Assembly: GCF_030445035.2 (NCBI RefSeq)
Contig: NC_080673.1
Span: 184,307,216-184,371,215, forward strand
Origin: Dasypus novemcinctus
Lineage: Eukaryota; Chordata; Mammalia; Cingulata; Dasypodidae
DNA: 64,000 nucleotides
Direction of reading: 5' to 3'
Of this stretch, positions 46,850 to 58,205 are shown one piece after another (positions within the stretch are counted from its first letter, which is position 1; each line of letters starts with the position of its first letter). The notes under the pieces were generated by a model. That model did no database searches. It had not been told where the DNA came from and worked only from the letters and a program-made list of their open reading frames with translations. The translations under genes and the position numbers were made by a program.

Positions 46850-48390
46850 CTCTTCCTTTTTTTTTTTTTTTCCAGTCTCTCCTATTTGACATAAACATTG
46901 CGGTTCCCCAAACAATGCCTAAGGACATAGGCGAGCTCTGGAGGTGTGAAGGTTGCAAAAAAATATAATATAAGAGTAATATCTTTTTTTAATAATGATT
47001 TTGTCTTTGTCACTAACATAGTAAAAGTTTCTCAAGAACTTTACTTTTGTAAATAGATCGAAATAATAACTCTAGGTCTGGAAGGGGCACTAAAAAGAAT
47101 TATTCCATGTATTTCAACCTTCACCATCACTGCCATCGTTTTGTACCTCTCTAGGGGGAACAAAGTAATAGTCTGTCCAGACAGGCTTTACTTGCGGCAG
47201 AGTTGGATAGTATTTGACTCCTCCTTGCTCCGTTGCACATGTTGTCAGTTCTTTTAATTTGGAATAATGCCTTTACAGCCTCTGTTTGAACTGAGGCTGG
47301 GAGAGGTAACCAGTGATCTTATTCATCCCAATGTGTAAAATGACTGCTATGGCTTATTTCCTAAGGGACAAAAGAGAAGCACTGTGGGAGTGTTCAGAAC
47401 AAAATGGGAGAAAGCATACAGAAAGGGGAAGGCTAGAGGTCTTTGACGCTGTACTTCTCTGCCCAACACAGATCATTGTGCATCTTGCCTTGGTAGTCAT
47501 AACTTGTCAACCAAACTGGATTGCAGCCAGAATGTTTCCTGGATTGGTAGAAAAATATTTATTTGTTTCATGTTATTCTGCTAGTTTAATAGAAACATAT
47601 GATCATATTTTCCTTGGATATTGTTTGGAACAACTTTAGGGGCATCATCCCTTCTATTAGCAAACACATGTTAAATCCTATCATGTGTTAGTCATTGGCA
47701 AAAGCAAACCAATTGATTTGTAGGTGACCAGGTGACTGACTTGTCACTAGATACATGATATGGCAAATTGCTGAGTACAGGATTTGAGTGAGCAACCACA
47801 ATCTATAGGTCTCTATAGCAGGGGGCAGCCAGATTTGTCCACAAGTGTAGGAATGTTTATCAAGGAGATGACATTGAGCTAGCATTCAAACATATATTAT
47901 CTTCCAAGGACGGGAAACTTTCTTTCTTGTACTCTTCATTGTCAATAACAGCACAATAGGGATTGTATTAATGTTATTTTAAACTGAAGGTGACTATGTC
48001 TTCTCATCTTAGTGACTTGGCTTACGATGCTGCAATACTGCTGACCTGTGGGATTAGAATGCTATCATGCTTAAGGATGCTTAACTAGTGGGGTGCAATA
48101 ATGCCTACTCAGACATTTGCAACTGATTAAAGCTTTATTTCCAGAGCCTACCCATTGTTTCAGAAGTAATTTGTGCATGATTATGAAAGTTACTGTTATC
48201 TATTATGCTAACTTTAACATTTTCCATACTAAAGTATTACATTGTTGGGTTATTAAAAAGCGTTTGCCTTATATGGCCATAATTCCCTAAAAGAACAGAT
48301 GGCTATTTTTTTTTTTTTCATTTTTAAGGAGAACATGATAAAAGATATGTGGGTATCTTTCATTTACCATTATCTAGTTCAGGGCATGGG
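46850..48390. other. Intron, no recognised element
   Basis: A T14 run lies at 46859-46873. No exon or confident repeat is seen. Confidence 0.35.
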
Positions 48391-48560
48391 TGGATCTCAA
48401 TTAATAAGAGAAGGCTTACTGGAAGAAGCAAATTTTATTCTGAGTCTTAAAGCCTGAGAATGAAGGATGGAAAGCTTAGGCAGACCCAAGCATGGGAAAG
48501 AGGTTAATAAAAAGAACTTGAAATGGGAAACGAAGGACCCAGTCTGCTTTAGATTTTATT
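48390..48560 (-). repeat. L2-like fragment, antisense
   Basis: GAGAAGGCTTACTGGAAGAAGC, then TGAGTCTTAAAGCCTGAGAATGAAGG resembles the reversed L2 3' region. It is diverged. Confidence 0.4.
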
Positions 48561-48652
48561 GTGCCATATATCCACTCAGTCCAAAAATATCTCCGTCATG
48601 GGGACTTTGAAATTTCTATCGTTTCTTTGATGATCTGGGATGAGTGCTGCTT

Positions 48653-48893
48653 TAGGTCAAGGACCAGTAAACATATTTTGAAAAGAGCCAGGGAGTAAAT
48701 ATTATAGGCTTTGTGAACCATAGGGTCTCTGTCATAACTACTCAACTCTGCTGTTGTAGCACGGAAGCAGCCATAGACAATACATAAATGAATGGCTGTG
48801 GCTGTGTCCCAATAAAACTTTATTTACAAAACAGATGGTGGGCTGGATTTGGCCTGTGGGCCCTAATTTGCTGACCCTTGCTTTACATTATTG
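48653..48893. mobile_element. MER20-like hAT-Charlie element
   Basis: GGCTTTGTGAACCATAGGGTCTCTGTC, AACTACTCAACTCTGC, CCCAATAAAACTTTATTTACAAAAC and GGATTTGGCCTGTGGGCC are the hallmark segments. The ends are AGGACCAGTAAACAT and TTTGCTGACCCTTG, inverted copies of each other. The family name is from memory. Confidence 0.75.
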
Positions 48894-48997
48894 TTTCCTG
48901 AGCTTCAGTCCTTTTGGGACCGCTGTCCGATATTGCTTAACCTGAGTGGCATCTGCACTATTATTTACTTAATTTTCTTTGTATTGATTTGCTTATT

Positions 48998-49190
48998 TAT
49001 TAGGAGGTACTGGGGATTGAACCCGGAGCCTTGTATGTAGGAAGCAGGCGTTCAACCACTGAGCTGCATGGCTCCCCAGCGAGAGTTGTTTTTTGCATTT
49101 GTTTGTTTTTACGAGGTGCAAGGGATCCAACCCCGGTCCTCATACAGGGGAAGCAGGCACTCAAACCACTGAGCTACACCAGCTCCTCTA
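48998..49190 (-). mobile_element. DAS-type SINE dimer
   Basis: Two tRNA-Ala-like units on the minus strand (about 49110-49187 and 49003-49076) contain GGGATCCAACCCCGGTCC and GGGGATTGAACCCGGAGCC as complements of their B-boxes, joined by a T-rich linker. Confidence 0.85.
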
Positions 49191-49280
49191 AATTTATTTT
49201 AAAAGGAACCCTATATTAAGACCATACATGGAAAAACAGTGTTTTGTATCATCAATAAGAGGTCACCAAGAAATACGTGA

Positions 49281-49706
49281 GGCGGCGGATTTGGCCCAGT
49301 GGTTAGGGTGTCCATCTACCATATGAGAGGTCCGTGGTTCAAACTCTGGGCCTCCTTGACCCGTGTGCAGCTGGCCCACGCACAGTGCTGATGTGTGCAA
49401 GGAGTGCCGTGCCACGCAGGGGTGTTCCCTGCATAGGGGAGCCCCACGTGCAAGGAGTGCACCCCGTAAGGAGAGCCGCCCAGTGTGAAAGAAAGTGCAG
49501 CCTGCCCAGTTATGGTGCCGCACACAAGAAGAACTGACGCAGCAAGATGATGCAACAAAAAGAAACACAGATTCCTGTGCCACTGACAACAATGAAAGTG
49601 GACAAAGAAGACGCAGCAAATAGACAGAGAACAGACAACTGGGATGGGGGGGGAGGGGCGAGAAATAAATAAAAATAAAAAAATCTTAAAAAAATCTTAA
49701 AAAAAG
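49281..49706 (+). mobile_element. Chimeric DAS SINE
   Basis: GGCGGCGGATTTGGCCCAGTGG at the head, the GC-rich body, AC-rich segment, AAATAAATAAAA and A-rich tail match the element at 24737. A 13-base target duplication with one mismatch lies at 49268-49280 and 49707-49719. Confidence 0.9.
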
Positions 49707-49719
49707 AAGAAATATGTGA

Positions 49720-50140
49720 AAACAAAACAATAACAAAGCAATAAAATCATGTCCTACTAATGGTGGGTAACCATTGACAAATGCTGATCCTAGTAACAAA
49801 CATGATGGCTTAAAATTAGTCTCTCATATTTGGTAACTGGTCACATAGGTGTCTTGACTGTAAACAGGTAAGCTTCAACATGAGGTAGTAGCCAAGGAAT
49901 GGCTAGCAGCAGGGACAGTTGCATGGATGACAAAGTCATTTTGTGACACCCTCAGAAGTTCCCTGGGCCAAGATGATCAGATCAAATACAGTAGACCCAT
50001 TAGATTTGAATTTTAGAGAAACAACTTTTTTTTTTTTTTTTTTTTTTTTAAGTATAAGTATGCCCCATGCAATGTTTGGGGCATATTTATGCTAAAACAT
50101 AATCTGTTCTTTATCTGAAATTCAAATTTAATTGCGGTGC
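49720..50140. other. Intron with a 26-base T-run
   Basis: A poly-T run spans about 50024-50049. Otherwise nothing is recognised. Confidence 0.4.
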
Positions 50141-50149
50141 TGTGTTTTT

Positions 50150-50490
50150 ACTTTCTAAATCCAGCTTCCCTACCCTGTGCCAAAAGCCAAGAGGTCAGTG
50201 CAAGGACATGCTAAGTAGTGGGGGGTGGGTGGTACTGGTGAGTGTGGAAGGGACAGGCAGAGCAGCAGCAACTTGGCCTACTTACAAGGTAGTCTATGGT
50301 AGGTCTCAGGAGAGGACAGAGAGTAAGTTGGCCTGACCAGGAACTACAGGCAGAAAGTAAGGCAGAGTAGTTCCTGTGCAGCATGACTTGGAGTCCAAGG
50401 CGGAAGATTGTATGTGATCCATTTCTGCACCAGGAAACCACTGGAGAGTTGTAAGGAAGGGCATATGATAGGACAGACAATCATCTTTCA
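50150..50490 (-). repeat. L2 LINE 3' region, antisense
   Basis: GGGACAGGCAGAGCAGCAGC, GCGGAAGATTGTATGTGATCC and GAAACCACTGGAGAGTTGTAAGG correspond to the reversed L2 sequence. Confidence 0.5.
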
Positions 50491-52240
50491 AAGAACCCTT
50501 ACAGTTAGTCTATTTATGTAGCTATATCATGCCTTCAGTCCTCTGGAAAAATAATCAAAGGAGAATTTAGAACTGTTCTCGGATTGTCAGTTTTTCATCT
50601 AAAAATGTTAATGTACATTAAACTTTTAATTAAAAAAAGCATATCCCATCACAAACTATTTTTAATAAGGAATATTTAGCAGTGGCGCACACATTCTGTT
50701 GTGAGCTGCACCAGGCTATTAACTAGAATAATTTAGCTTTAAAAATGAACGAATTAGGTTGTGTACCCCTGGGTTAAGTCCCAAACAAATTGCATTATTT
50801 CAACTGTCGTTTTTGCAAGGTACACACATGTTTTTTGGTTGTTCTATGCAGGATAAAGTTGCAATCCAGTTGTGTGTGTCTGATGGCATTAGAAATGTGA
50901 GCAACTGACAGAAGCATTCGTGGGAAAAAAGAAAAGAGGAATCTCACTGCGGGTCCTTAGGGCCTGCCTTTGTCTTCAGTTTTGTTTTAAAATAGTTTTA
51001 TCTGGAGTATTGCAAGTACTGAAGACTTTAAAGGGCACAAAGTTGCCTAAATTTTGACAAAATATAATAAATATTTGCACCAGTTTGTGAGTTTGTATGA
51101 GGATGCATTTGGACATGAAAACCTAATGTTGGCAGGACTTTTCTGTTTCTTTTGTTTCTTTCGGGTGAGCTAGATGTGACTATAAATCAAGAAATAGTTC
51201 GACTATGATACAACCCTCATGATTCCTAAGCCTGCCTGTTATGAGCACCAGCCCCTTCTCTTTCTCTTTGGAAAAGATTGAAGAGTCAGAGGACACAAGT
51301 TGCTTTTCCAGACTGATGAGTGTACGCCTAGCTTACCTGGCCACTAGGTGGCACTGCAGCCCTAAGGAAGTGTGGTTGCAGTTACACAGTTTGGCTGTGG
51401 CATTAAGGAAGTTCTCCAAGGAGAAGTTGGGAGAGGGCAGTTATGTATCTCTGGCTTCTTTCGATTATAGGATTCTTTAGAGTCTACTGCATGTTTTGTG
51501 TATCCAAGATGCTGCTGAAAGGGAAGAGGATTATTTGGTGAGGATGTGACATCAGTGTTTGTGTTGTGATGCACACACACACACAAACCCACACACACGG
51601 TGCTCGAGACATTGGTTGGGGAGTGGGCAGTCAAAGTAATATCACAGTTCCATGGTTTCTGAATAGGATGGTCTGCTCTGACTGAGCAACAGAGCATGTA
51701 CTGAACCCTGGCCTGTGCCTGAGAAGGGTGCTCTTTCATTTGTGTTCTTCTACTGGAGCAGCTGTGGGAAGTGTTCTCTTACTCTTAGTCGAAATGCCCA
51801 AGCCCCTGGACTAAGTCTCTTAGCATCTCTCTTTAGTCTAGTGTCCTCTTCTAGCTGCTTTCTCTTTCTCTTTTTAACCCCTGGGAAAAGAATATCATTG
51901 TCCAAATGGATGTGTTTTTTTTTTTTTCTCCTTTTCAAACAGAAGCCAAGTACTTGAAATCTAGACACACCACTGATTGCCCCAGAGAAGAACAAGAAAC
52001 CAAGGAAGACGCTAATAGAAGTGTCAAAGAAAACGGAATAGCAGCAACACAAGCTGATCTTTAAATACAAGCATTTTGGCAAAGACAGGAAAAATACTTC
52101 CTAAATGGTGAAAGAAGTGGTAGTGATTGAAATTGAACTGTGCCCAGTGAAATAAACTTTGCTATCAAATAACCTGAAGAAAAATTTGCTGAGGTTATTG
52201 TAATAGTAATTAAAGTAGCAAATGATGGGATTATAATGGA
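50490..52240. other. Intron, largely repeat-poor
   Basis: A short CA tract lies near 51572-51599 and a CTCF-like motif at 51341. T13 at 51915 is followed by an AG-rich segment (51940-52060) whose open frame I cannot support as an exon. Confidence 0.4.
51341..51354 (+). promoter_or_regulatory. Canonical CTCF core motif
   Basis: CCACTAGGTGGCAC fits the degenerate CTCF core CCASYAGRKGGCRS at every position. It lies in repeat-poor DNA. Orientation is on the plus strand. Occupancy is inferred only. Confidence 0.55.
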
Positions 52241-52244
52241 AATA

Positions 52245-52440
52245 ATAATTGCTGTGTCTATTGAGGTCCTACTATGTGTCAGGTCTAATGCCAGGCTCTT
52301 TTGTAAAATCATTTAGTCCTCACAACAGGTCTATGAAGTGGATATAATCACCACTGTCTGAGAGTTATAGAACTGGTAGTGTAGTCAGGTTAAGTGTCTG
52401 GCTTGGGATCTAACATCATGAAGAGTTCTAATTAGAATTA
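52245..52440 (-). repeat. MIR SINE, antisense
   Basis: GTCCTACTATGTGTCAGGTCTAATGCCAGGCTC, CATTTAGTCCTCACAAC and GTCTATGAAGTGGATATAATC form the reversed MIR 3' half. The rest is diverged. Confidence 0.65.
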
Positions 52441-52499
52441 GGTCTGTTAGGCTCCAGCACTTGTGTCTTTTGTTTAGGAAATAACTCCATAATGGGCCA

Positions 52500-52955
52500 T
52501 GTTTTAGTTTCCTGGGCTGCTCAAGCAACACCGTGAAGTGGGTTGGCTTAAACAATGGGAGTTTATTCATTTATGGTTGAGACCAGGAAGATGTTGAAAT
52601 CAAGCTGTCATCAAGGTGATGCTGTCTTCCTGAAGACCGGCATCCAGAGAGCCTTGGCTCCTCTGCCACATGGCAAGGCACATGGCAGTGCCTGCTGGGC
52701 TCTCCCTTCTCTTCCGGGTTTCATTGCTTTCAGCTTCTTGCTTCTGTGGCTTTCCGCTCTCTCTCTCTCTGAATTCACGGAGTTCATAAAGGACTCCAGT
52801 AAGAGGATTAAGATCCATCCTGATGGAGGTGGGTCCTACCTCCACTGAAGTGGCCTCATCAAAAGGTCCTACTTACAATGGATCCACACCGCCACGAATG
52901 GATTTGATGTCAGAACATGTTTTTCTGGGGTATGTACAGCTTCATACTCCCACAG
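52500..52955 (-). mobile_element. MaLR-type solo LTR (xenarthran subfamily)
   Basis: It starts TGTTTTAGTTTCCTGGGCTGC and ends near TACTCCCACA, giving TG...CA ends. The order GGGTTGGCTTAAACAATGGGAGTTTATT, CATCAAGGTGATGCTGTC and AGGATTAAGATCC is that of an antisense MaLR LTR. No internal region is present. Confidence 0.65.
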
Positions 52956-52959
52956 ACCA

Positions 52960-53400
52960 TAAAGGTAGAGACAACCTCTGTGTTACTTCCCGTTTCTTGG
53001 CTCACAGGAGGTCTGCAATGTACATTTGTTCAACAAACAGAGAAATACTAGAGAACTGAAAATATTCCCTAGGTGTTTAATTGGAAGCCTAGCTATCCTT
53101 TGATACATAGAATGCCATCATAGCTCAAAGAGAGGTGATCCCTCACAGTTTAGAAGGGCTAGCACATACTTTTTTCATTCATCCATCCCCTGACCCTGAG
53201 TTTGTTATATGGGGAGTATCATCGAATTTTATAAAAATGAAGAAATTGGAGCTCGAATATTAAGGCAACTTTTTGAGGCTTTCTTCCTGTTGAGTCCAGA
53301 TTTTCTGTTTCCAGCCTGAAGGACCTTTACTACAGCACCCCACTCCATGGATGGCCACATAATTTTTTTTTAAATTAAAAATTCCATATGATGAATAGTG
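52960..53400. other. Intron, no recognised element
   Basis: Non-repetitive DNA between the LTR and the SINE. Confidence 0.35.
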
Positions 53401-53412
53401 TTCCTGTTATTT

Positions 53413-53765
53413 ATTTATTTATTTTTTTAAAGATTTATTTATTTAATTCCCCACCCCCTCCTCCGGTTGTCTGTTCTCTGTGTCTATTTGCTGTGTCTTG
53501 TGTCTTTGTCCGCTTCTGTTGTCGTCAGCGGCACGGGAAGTGTGGGCGGCGCCATTCCTGGGCAGGCTGCAATTTCTTTCGCGCTGGGGGGCTCTCCTTA
53601 TGGAGACCTATGCGGGGGACACCCCTGCGTGGCAGGGCACTCCTTGCGCGCATCAGCACTGCGCATGGGCCAGCTCCACATAGGTCAAGGAGGTCCGGGG
53701 TTTGAACCGCGGACCTCCCATGTGGTAGACGGACGCCCTAACCACTGGGCCAAGTCTGTTTCCCA
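53413..53765 (-). mobile_element. Chimeric DAS SINE, antisense
   Basis: A T-rich start with AAAGATTTATTTATTTAATTCC is followed by the reversed GC-rich body and the reversed tRNA-like head (GTTTGAACCGCGGACCTCCC and ACCACTGGGCCAAGTC). An 11-base perfect target duplication (TCCTGTTATTT) is at 53402-53412 and 53766-53776. Confidence 0.9.
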
Positions 53766-53779
53766 TCCTGTTATTTTTT

Positions 53780-54055
53780 GTTTTGTATATATGATAAGTG
53801 TTTCTACAGAAAACCCAAAATGGTCATTCTGAGTAGGGGGATAGCATTTATAGTAACATAGAAGTCATTTCTTTAAAAAAAATCTGTTTTTTAAATTTTT
53901 ACCTACAATTAATGATTATTCAAGAAAAACTAGAAGATATAATCACCAAAATTAAGTTACCCACAATTTTCTCTACTTGGGACATTTTTACCATCTATAC
54001 TTTTTTCTATGCTTATTTATCTCTATGTTTTAAAAAAGAGATCATGTTTTATAAT
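53780..54055. other. Intron, AT-rich
   Basis: AT-rich DNA, probably the left part of the old L1-like fragment that follows. Confidence 0.35.
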
Positions 54056-54258
54056 CTGCTCTTGAAGCTTAGTATATTGTAAGCATCTATGTCAATAAAT
54101 TATTTCTACATTATGATTTTTAATGGCTACAAAGTGAGCTGGTATAGGAACATATCATAATTTATCGACTCACTCCCTTATTGTTAAGCATTTGGGTTGT
54201 TTCCAAATTTTTACTGTAATAAGCAATACTGCAATGAACATCCTTGAATATATATCTT
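54055..54258. repeat. Ancient L1 (L1M-type) fragment, split by a younger L1
   Basis: ATGGCTACAAAGTGAGCTGG, CATATCATAATTTATCGACTCACTCCC, GCATTTGGGTTGTTTCC and CAATACTGCAATGAACATCC form the same kind of segment as at 17625. It is interrupted at 54274. Confidence 0.6.
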
Positions 54259-54273
54259 CATGCAGTTCATCTT

Positions 54274-55194
54274 TTTTTTTTTTAATTTTTTTATTTTTTA
54301 TTGACTTAGTAATAATATTACATTAAAAATATATATGTGAGGTCCCATTCAACCCCACCCCCCCACCCCCCCTCTCCCCCCCCCCCCAACAACACTCGTT
54401 CCCATCATCATGACACATCCATTGGATTTGGTAATTACATCTTTGGGCACCTCTGCACCTCATATACATTGGTTCACATCATGGCCCATACTCTCCTCTA
54501 TTCCATCAAGTGGGCCCTGTGAGGATTTACAATGTCCGGTGATTACCTCTGAAGCACCATCCAGGGCAGCTCCATGTCCCTAAGACGCCTCCACCTCTCA
54601 TCTCTTCCTGCCTTTCCCCATACCCTTTGTCCATTATGTGCACTTTTCCCAATCCAATGCCACCTCTTCTATGTGGACACTGGATTGGTTGTGTCCATTG
54701 CACCTCTATGTCAAGAGGAGGCTCAGATTCCACCTGGATGCTGGATGCAATCCTCCCATTTTCAGTTGTAATCACTCTAGGCTCCATGGTGTGGTGGTTG
54801 TCCTTCACCTCCATCTTAGCTGAGTGTGGTAAGTCCAATAGATCAGATTGTAGGTGCTGGAGTCTGTTGAGGCTCAGGATCTGGCTATCACATTGTCAGT
54901 CCAGAGATTCAAATCCCCTAAATATATCTTAAACCCCAACATTAACTGCACCTCCAGCACATTAGCATGAAAGTCTTATGAAGGGAGATCCCATCTGAGT
55001 CCAGATTCATCACACATAAACACCATTTCCAAAGAGGGGCCATCTGCCCTGGTAGTTAACCCCATCGGCCATGACCATAACTCCCATGGGTCTCTTTAGC
55101 CCTCAAAGGAACCAATATCTGGGGGTTGTATCTGCTTTATCTGTCTCTCTGACTCTGCTCAGTTGTGCATGAGGGCAAACCTTCTGCCAGCCTC
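54274..55194 (-). mobile_element. L1 3' UTR, xenarthran-type, 5'-truncated, antisense
   Basis: The T-run at the left is the poly-A tail of a minus-strand insertion. The body contains GAGGTCCCATTC, CATCATCATGACACATCC, GTGGGCCCTGTGAGG and GCATGAAAGTCTTATGAAGGG. A perfect 15-base target duplication is at 54259-54273 and 55195-55209. It has no ORF2 and a C-rich stretch near 54355-54390. A shorter relative is at 60332. Confidence 0.85.
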
Positions 55195-55214
55195 CATGCA
55201 GTTCATCTTGATCT

Positions 55215-55310
55215 GTCAATTTGTAGATGAATTTACAGAGATAGAGCGGTTAAGAAATTTATCTGAGAGGCAGACCTTGGACCAGAGTTCAGGGCTCTTG
55301 AATCCCCAAC
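55215..55310 (-). repeat. MIR SINE fragment, antisense
   Basis: TGTAGATGAATTTACAGAGATAGAGCGGTTAAGAAATTTATC, then CAGACCTTGGACCAGAGTTCAGG resembles the reversed MIR core. Confidence 0.55.
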
Positions 55311-55479
55311 TAGCTTTTTTGTTTTTGCTATATCAGTGGGTGCCACAGAACCTGTCTGGGACTGTGGCTGCTCCTGTGGCAAGGAATTCCTGGCATGTAC
55401 TGGGAGTTATTCAGTAAGAGAGTAGTGCTTCCCCCAGCAAAGAAAAATCCAGTTAAAAAGAAACAGGCAGATGAGGTGC

Positions 55480-55574
55480 TTTTATTGCTTTCATACAATC
55501 AGTGAAACTGCTTCCTTTAAACCCTTTTCTTCTGGCATTACATTACCATGTTTCTCTCCTGCTTTCCTGACTTC

Positions 55575-55606
<32 letters not shown>

Positions 55607-56570
55607 CATCCTTCCCTGCTTCAATACTTCCTACTACCTACCAATTATCACCATTATTTGAGTGTCTACCTTCAGGTTTCTTTTCTCTCTACTCTTCCCC
55701 TATTTGAGTGGCTTGCTCTACCACCAGCACACAAATGACTCCCAGATCTAGAACTCCAGTCCTGATCTGTCTCCCACAGGCCTGTTCTCTACTTCCTATT
55801 GCCTCTTCGACTTTTGCATTCCAGGAGCCAGTACTTCTAATTAAAGCCACTCATTTCCTCAGGCTACAATCTTGGATTGTCTGATTCCTCTCTTGCCTTC
55901 ATCTTGTCTTTCACGGTTTGCAGAGGGCGGTCAGTGCACTTGGCCCTTCTCTCCCATTCCCTGCAACTCTGCCCTTATTCTGATGCCCATTCCCTTTTGC
56001 CTCGATTATTCCAGTGGCTTCTCCTGCCCCTCTTCTTTCCCTGGCCAATCCATCTTGCACAGGCTTGGCGAACTAATCTTTTGAGAGATTCACTCTGTCT
56101 ACTGAATAGACTTCCAACCTATTCATCTGGCCTTTTGTAGTTCCACCCTAAATCACTTTCCTAGCCTCATCTACCCTCTTTCTCTTGCACAGACATTGTG
56201 CTTCAGCCAAACTGGACTCCTTGATGTTCCCTTAATCTACCTTGCTCACAACTGGCTCTGAGCCTGTCCTTTTCAGCCTTCTGAGATCTTAAAACTTTAA
56301 TGCCACTTCTTCCAGGAAGGTTTCCCTGGTTTCTTAAGTCAAAGGTGATTTAGTCCTTCTTTGAATAACCACAAATCTTTGCAGGCAGTACTAAGCACCC
56401 ACTGTGGCTATTCACATACATGTTTTATCTCCCTTCTCAGATTTTAGATTCCTCATGGGTGGGAACATGTATCTTCCTCAAACCCCTGCAGTCCCAACTC
56501 TATTCCTTTCCTATAAGTGTCTTCCCCATAGCAGGTTCTCAAAAAGTATTTGTTGAGTAAATAAAACAAT
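55480..56570 (+). repeat. L2 LINE, about 1 kb with complete 3' end
   Basis: It is a diverged but nearly continuous L2 copy. It includes CACACAAATGACTCCCAGATC, TTCCAGGAAGGTTTCCCTGG and CTCATGGGTGGGAACATG. The terminal CATAGCAGGTTCTCAAAAAGTATTTGTTGAGTAAATAAA is the typical L2 end. A pure C30 run interrupts it at 55576. Confidence 0.7.
55576..55605 (+). repeat. Poly-C run, 30 bases
   Basis: An uninterrupted run of 30 C is flanked by CTTCT and GCATCC, inside L2. It is by far the longest C-run in the window. Confidence 0.95.
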
Positions 56571-57980
56571 TGGTGATTTAAGAAATTTTGTGTAAATGTA
56601 TCAGAAATACAACCACAGTATAAAGCACATTTTAAGCCCTCCCCTTCCTTAAAGCAAAACAACTATTATGTATTCATAATTGCTGTTACTTACCAAATCC
56701 TCTCCTTGCTCAATAGTCTCACAATGTATATGAATGAGATTTAAAAATAGATAGTCAGAAGGTCAGTAGAGTTGGCTAGAAAGACCTACCTTTATAAGTG
56801 GGAACTCTTTTTCTCTGTCCTCAGAATATACTCTGCTCCATCCCATTTAGCAGAAAGGTCACAAGACTGAACTCAGAACATTTGGCCTCCACTACTTATA
56901 AACGGTGTAACTCTCTGGGCAACAGTAATGAGGAAAGGATTGGGTAATAAAGCCCTATCTGTAATATAGTAATGCCAGCTATATTACTTAGGAATTGTAT
57001 TTGGCTATTGGTAGCAGACATTTGATTATGGTGACTTGAAAAAACAAAGATTTGTTTTTATCCCTAACAAAGTCTGGGAAGTCCAGAGTTTATATGGTAC
57101 CTCCACAACGATCAGTGACTCAAACTCCTACTCTCTATTTTGCCCCTCGGTATGCGACTTTTATCTTCCAGGTAGCCTCACAGACCTAGGTGAATGCTTG
57201 ACCTCCAGCCATCATGTCAGTATTCCCAGCAAGGAGGGGAAAGGGTCCAAAGCCACCTCTTCAGAGCTTAGTTCTCTTTAAAAGCTTTTATAAAGTTTTT
57301 CCAGAAGTTCTACCCAATAACATGGCTTATAACTAGCATAATGATTGTCAGCCCAGATGCATATTTGAAACACATGGGAATGCTTTTTTTTTTAAAAAAA
57401 AACAAAAAACCCCAAAACCTATGCTTGGGCCTCCCTGCATACCAATGGAAAAAAATCAAGAGTCTTAGTACCCAGTATTTTTAAATGACCCCAGGTGACC
57501 CAATTGCACCATCACGATGGAGGATCACTGAGCTAGGGTGACCATATAATTGATAATCCACATGAGGACTTCAAAGAGGGAAAGGGGGACATTAGGCATA
57601 AATGGCAACTATCGCAGACAAACCCAGAGGAAGAGTCACCCTAATTGAAAGCTCATCATCTGCCCCTAGCTGCAAGGTGCCCTGACAGATAGTTCTCTAC
57701 GGCTCTGTAAAGGGAAGAAGGAAGGGGAGGAAAGACCCTGGTTATGTGCCCTGTGGTCACTTCCATTCTTCCTCAGGCTTTTGGGCAGGATGAAATGAGA
57801 TGTGTGTGCAATCGCTTTGTAAATGACAATGTTTCAGAGAAGCATTCAGAAGTAAACTGACCATAAGCGCAAGTGATGGCTAAAATGAACCCAGTTTGGA
57901 GTCACTTAGCATATGTTAGATTAGGTTGGTACCCTGCGATCATTTTCCTAACAAATGCTCACTGGGAGATGGTGCCCCAG
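56570..57980. other. Intron, no recognised element
   Basis: The sequence is mainly non-repetitive with an AT run near 57386-57412. No exon is supported. An ancient fragment near 57345-57540 (CATATTTGAAACACATGGGAATGC...) may be a diverged hAT element. Confidence 0.35.
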
Positions 57981-57989
57981 GATGGTTTT

Positions 57990-58205
57990 AGAGTGTGGGT
58001 TTTGAAGTCAGATAACGCTGGTTCCAGTCCCAGCTCTGCTCCTCACTAGCCTTGCCATTTGCCTTCCCAACATCACCTTTTCAAAGTTTCCGTAATATTA
58101 CTTAACGCAAGGGGCTATTATGAGGATTAAGTGAACACGTGGAAATCATTTAATTGGGGTCTGGGCCATATAGTAAGTGTTCATTAATTGGCCCCTGATT
58201 ATTAT
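57990..58205 (+). repeat. MIR SINE, complete
   Basis: GTGTGGGTTTTGAAGTCAGATAACGCTGGTTCCAGTCCCAGCTCTGC, then GGGCTATTATGAGGATTAAGTGAAC, then GGGCCATATAGTAAGTGTTCATTAATTG spans the whole MIR. Confidence 0.85.

Larger units (their letters stand above)
44209..46850. other. Repeat-poor AT-rich block
   Basis: About 2.6 kb shows no recognisable SINE, LINE, LTR or DNA transposon and no long open frame. It contains a long hairpin (44833-44907), a shorter one (45682-45730) and an AAT microsatellite (46006-46020). Repeat depletion inside a huge intron is typical of conserved non-coding regulatory DNA, but conservation was not tested. Confidence 0.45.

Noticed and set aside
51241..51480. 79-codon plus-strand frame over the CTCF-like site
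   Set aside because: No splice acceptor or donor pattern fits it, and codon content is not distinctive.
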